Shown here: one piece after another, positions 61,216 to 64,000 of the stretch
Position numbering within the stretch: position 1 is the first letter of the stretch
Layout: the number at the start of each line of letters is the position of its first letter
Source: Neptunomonas japonica DSM 18939
Lineage (GTDB): Bacteria > Pseudomonadota > Gammaproteobacteria > Pseudomonadales > Balneatricaceae
Length of the DNA: 64,000 nucleotides
Direction: 5' to 3'
Assembly (NCBI RefSeq): GCF_000422765.1
Contig: NZ_AUGR01000022.1
Coordinates: 1 to 64,000, forward strand
Made by a program: the position numbers and the translations under genes
Notes under the pieces: model-generated
Seen by the model: only the letters and a program-made list of their open reading frames with translations
Database searches by the model: none
Told to the model about the DNA's origin: nothing

Positions 61216-63489
61216 CTAACCGCGTTTTACACTACGCTGCTGCTTTCCTTTTTTCGCTGACTTGCCTGCTGCTTTTTTACGTGCTGCAGCCGTAGGTCGA
61301 TTGGCAAGTACCAACTTCGCGTCTGCAACTCCTTTTTTAGCTTTAGGACTATTTTTATGCGCTGCTGCCGCACGTATATTGCGTATCTTCTCTTCTGCTG
61401 GCACAAGTTGCCAATCAGCACTACCGATTAAGTCACCACGGCCCATGTTCTCTAACACTTCACGTAAACGTGGCCAATTGTCAGCATCATGATAACGTAG
61501 CAGAGATTTTTGCGAACGACGCTGTTCTAATTCACGAGGAATGTAAAGCTTTTCACTTTTATAGCTTACTTTCTTCAATGGGTTACGGCCCGAGTGATAC
61601 ATAGCCGTTGCTAACGCCATTGGCGATGGATAAAAAGTCTGCACCTGATCTACACGGAATTTATGCTCTTTGAGCCATAACGCAAGATTAAGCATATCTT
61701 CATCTTCACACCCTGGGTGTGCTGCAATGAAGTATGGGATCAAATACTGTTTTTTTCCTGCTTCTTTGGAGTACTTTTCGAACATCTGCTTAAACCGGTC
61801 ATAAGTTCCCATACCCGGCTTCATCATCTTGGATAGCGTGCCCTCTTCGCTATGCTCTGGGGCAATTTTAAGGTAACCACCAACATGATGCGTCACTAGC
61901 TCTTTAACGTACTCAGGATCTTCTACTGCGAGGTCGTAACGCAGTCCAGATGCGATAGCCACGGTATGAACACCATCAAGTGCACGAGCCTTTCTATAAA
62001 GCTGCGTTGTCTCGCTGTGGTCAGTCTTGAGGTTTTTACATATTACTGGGTAAACACATGACAACTTACGGCAAGATGCCTGGATTTCATCATCATTACA
62101 GTTAAGGTGATACATGTTAGATGTAGGGCCACCCAAGTCAGAGATCATTCCAGTAAAGCCTGGAACTTTGTCACGAATATCTTCGATCTCTTTAATCACA
62201 GATTCTTGCGAGCGGCTCTGAATGACGCGCCCTTCATGCTCGGTAATTGAACAGAATGTACAACCACCAAAACAACCACGCATGATATTAACCGAGAAAC
62301 GGATCATATCGTAAGCAGGAATTTTTTGATCACCATACTTAGGGTGCGGGATACGTTGATACGGTAAGCCAAACACCGCATCCATTTCTGATGTTGCTAA
62401 TGGAATCGGTGGAGGGTTAGCCCATATCTCACGTTTACCATCACGCTGCACTAACGCCTTAGCATTATGTGGATTGGATTCCAGATGCAAAATTCGAGAA
62501 GCATGTGCATACAGCACAGGGTCTTTGGCAACTTTTTCTAGTGAAGGCAAACGAATATACGTGTTATTACCATCAAGTCTTTGCTTGCCCTTCAATGGCT
62601 CAGGGATTATTCGCAGAGGCATGACTTCTTGCGGGTCACTCTTGGCCTTATCGGAAGCACATTTTGATGGCTCAGGAATATATTCATAAGGGTTTGTAAT
62701 TTTATCAATATGCCCTGGCCAATCAACACGTGTTGAATCAACTTCAGTATAACCAGCAGGTACGAACTCACGAACAACCACAGTACCACGTAAGTCATTG
62801 ATATCTTGTACGGCTTCACCCTTAGCCAAACGATGAGTCAAGTCGACAATTGCACGCTCAGCATTTCCGTACAAAAGAATATCAGCGCCGGAGTCTATTA
62901 GAACCGAACGACGCACTTTATTGCTCCAGTAGTCGTACTGAGCAATACGTCGCAAGCTGGCTTCTATACCACCAATAACAAGAGGAACATCTTTATATAA
63001 TTCACGGCAACGCTGTGAATAAACGATAACTGCCCGGTCGGGACGCTTACCTTCATCACCATTAGGCGTGTAAGCATCATCATGGCGGGTGCGCAGATCA
63101 GCCGTATAACGGTTGATCATGGAATCCATGTTTCCAGCAGTAACACCAAAATAAAGATTAGGCTTACCAAGCTCATTAAATGCATCAGTCGAACGCCAGT
63201 CTGGTTGCGCTATAATACCGACACGAAAGCCTTGAGCTTCTAATACACGACCCATAACAGCCATGCCAAAGCTTGGATGGTCAACATAGGCATCGCCTGT
63301 GATTAAAATAACATCACAGCTATCCCACCCCAGTGTTTCCATTTCTTGACGGGTTGTTGGAAAAAAAGGCGCTGAACCGAAGCATTCGGCCCAATAAGGT
63401 GTATGCGAAAAAAGGTCGGGGGCTGTTCTTATCATGGAATAATATAAATCTTGTTGGGTTAACCCGTTATTCTCCCAGAAATCTTTCAC
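61216..63489 (-). CDS. YgiQ family radical SAM protein
   Basis: A 757-residue radical SAM protein of unknown reaction. The N-terminal domain ([33 protein letters not shown]) is specific to YgiQ. The radical SAM core has the cluster motif [11 protein letters not shown] (Cys-x3-Cys-x2-Cys) at about 410 and CPHPGCED-like [10 protein letters not shown]. The C-terminus is a long Lys/Ala/Arg-rich tail ([23 protein letters not shown]) that could bind nucleic acid. It lies 34 bases after a META-domain lipoprotein gene. Confidence 0.95.
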   Translation of the reverse strand: MKDFWENNGLTQQDLYYSMIRTAPDLFSHTPYWAECFGSAPFFPTTRQEMETLGWDSCDVILITGDAYVDHPSFGMAVMGRVLEAQGFRVGIIAQPDWRSTDAFNELGKPNLYFGVTAGNMDSMINRYTADLRTRHDDAYTPNGDEGKRPDRAVIVYSQRCRELYKDVPLVIGGIEASLRRIAQYDYWSNKVRRSVLIDSGADILLYGNAERAIVDLTHRLAKGEAVQDINDLRGTVVVREFVPAGYTEVDSTRVDWPGHIDKITNPYEYIPEPSKCASDKAKSDPQEVMPLRIIPEPLKGKQRLDGNNTYIRLPSLEKVAKDPVLYAHASRILHLESNPHNAKALVQRDGKREIWANPPPIPLATSEMDAVFGLPYQRIPHPKYGDQKIPAYDMIRFSVNIMRGCFGGCTFCSITEHEGRVIQSRSQESVIKEIEDIRDKVPGFTGMISDLGGPTSNMYHLNCNDDEIQASCRKLSCVYPVICKNLKTDHSETTQLYRKARALDGVHTVAIASGLRYDLAVEDPEYVKELVTHHVGGYLKIAPEHSEEGTLSKMMKPGMGTYDRFKQMFEKYSKEAGKKQYLIPYFIAAHPGCEDEDMLNLALWLKEHKFRVDQVQTFYPSPMALATAMYHSGRNPLKKVSYKSEKLYIPRELEQRRSQKSLLRYHDADNWPRLREVLENMGRGDLIGSADWQLVPAEEKIRNIRAAAAHKNSPKAKKGVADAKLVLANRPTAAARKKAAGKSAKKGKQQRSVKRG

Positions 63490-63523
63490 CCAGCCTAGCG
63501 ATATAAAACAAATCCAGATGAAA

Positions 63524-63958
63524 TTATTGCATCATCAAGCGGGTTACTTCACTTTTATTATTAATCAACTGAATAACCCTATTATCCATCTGGGATAAAG
63601 TCAGTGGCTGGGACAACTCATTTAATAATAAATGTTCTTGATACATTATTACTTTTGAACAGTACTTTCGAGTTGATGCCAATGGCCCTATTTCAAGCCG
63701 AGAGTTAATAATTTCATACTGGCCTTTAAATCGATTGCAACCAGAGAAACCTTCAACTTCACTATCACTCTTAAAGTTAAGTGTTAACGAAAGATACTCC
63801 ATCAGGCCACGCCCTGCGACGGATTGAACAATCCAAGAAGTGTTATCAAGTGTCGTTATTTCAGTACCGCTAGTAGATGTCTTAGCCGGTAAATTTGATG
63901 TCGTTTGGCAGCCGACGATGAGTAGAGAAAATATAAAAGCACACACTATCCTTAGCAT
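63524..63958 (-). CDS. META-domain (HslJ-like) lipoprotein
   Basis: 144 residues with a lipoprotein signal peptide ending LLIVGC (Cys17) and one META domain ([14 protein letters not shown]...[25 protein letters not shown]...[13 protein letters not shown]). Related HslJ is a heat-shock-linked outer-membrane lipoprotein of Escherichia. The expected NRYFG-type motif appears as GCNRFKGQY. Probably co-transcribed with ygiQ. Confidence 0.88.
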   Translation of the reverse strand: MLRIVCAFIFSLLIVGCQTTSNLPAKTSTSGTEITTLDNTSWIVQSVAGRGLMEYLSLTLNFKSDSEVEGFSGCNRFKGQYEIINSRLEIGPLASTRKYCSKVIMYQEHLLLNELSQPLTLSQMDNRVIQLINNKSEVTRLMMQ

Positions 63959-64000
63959 CCAGTTAACCCTTTCCTTTTGAGTTGTTTAGAAACAATATAA

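Overview
The window looks like chromosome of a marine gammaproteobacterium, probably of the Oceanospirillaceae type (Neptunomonas, Amphritea or Marinobacterium-like). This placement is an inference from gene content: an Escherichia-like AcnB, a phasin, a TRAP transporter, UbiF-type ubiquinone hydroxylase, YgiQ, and a riboswitch-led cobalamin operon. No rRNA, tRNA, CRISPR array or insertion sequence was recognised.

Layout. 1-1000: two unrecognised coupled genes on the minus strand; the second runs off the left edge inside an Ala-Glu-Pro tandem repeat. 1301-3901: acnB. 3966-11169 (minus): an RstAB-like two-component system, a MipA/OmpV outer-membrane protein and an RND efflux pump with its adaptor. 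11337-15201: small conserved genes, a PEP-CTERM-like surface protein, a secreted peptidoglycan-binding-domain protein and a 38-residue Cys-rich protein. 15417-18155: a PHP-domain/GT4 glycosyltransferase fusion. 29153 down to 18120: a cobalamin operon (btuB, btuM, cobO, cobB/cbiA, cbiB, cobD, cobQ, cobU, cobT, cobC, cobS) behind a B12 riboswitch with a good sigma-70 promoter. 29697-33208: a zinc locus with a Zur-box-like palindrome between a beta-barrel/ZnuA/ZnuB set (no ATPase) and a frameshifted DUF1826 gene. 33386-36605: an acyl-CoA ligase, a long non-coding gap and two small genes.

37473-41162 is the accessory island and the most interesting part. It encodes a short UvrD-like SF1 helicase broken by one in-frame TGA, a DarT-like ADP-ribosyltransferase whose ATG overlaps the helicase stop, and an ADP-ribosylglycohydrolase (ARH) with an unrecognised C-terminal extension. 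The island is AT-rich and flanked by gene-free DNA. The likely reading is a DarTG-like toxin-antitoxin or anti-phage module in which an ARH takes the place of the DarG macrodomain antitoxin.

49846 down to 41487: a TRAP transporter followed by an N-formylglutamate amidohydrolase-like enzyme, a glutamine-synthetase-like ligase, an aldehyde dehydrogenase and a GMC oxidoreductase, with a divergent RpiR regulator and a clear palindromic operator candidate. This suggests uptake and gamma-glutamylation-dependent breakdown of an amino alcohol or related amine. 50982-63958: mostly housekeeping genes: L,D-transpeptidase, EamA exporter, M16C peptidase, phasin with three 60-bp repeats, UbiF-like hydroxylase, LEA14-like lipoprotein, a LysR-controlled glutathionyl-hydroquinone reductase/DODA dioxygenase pair, YgiQ and a META-domain lipoprotein.
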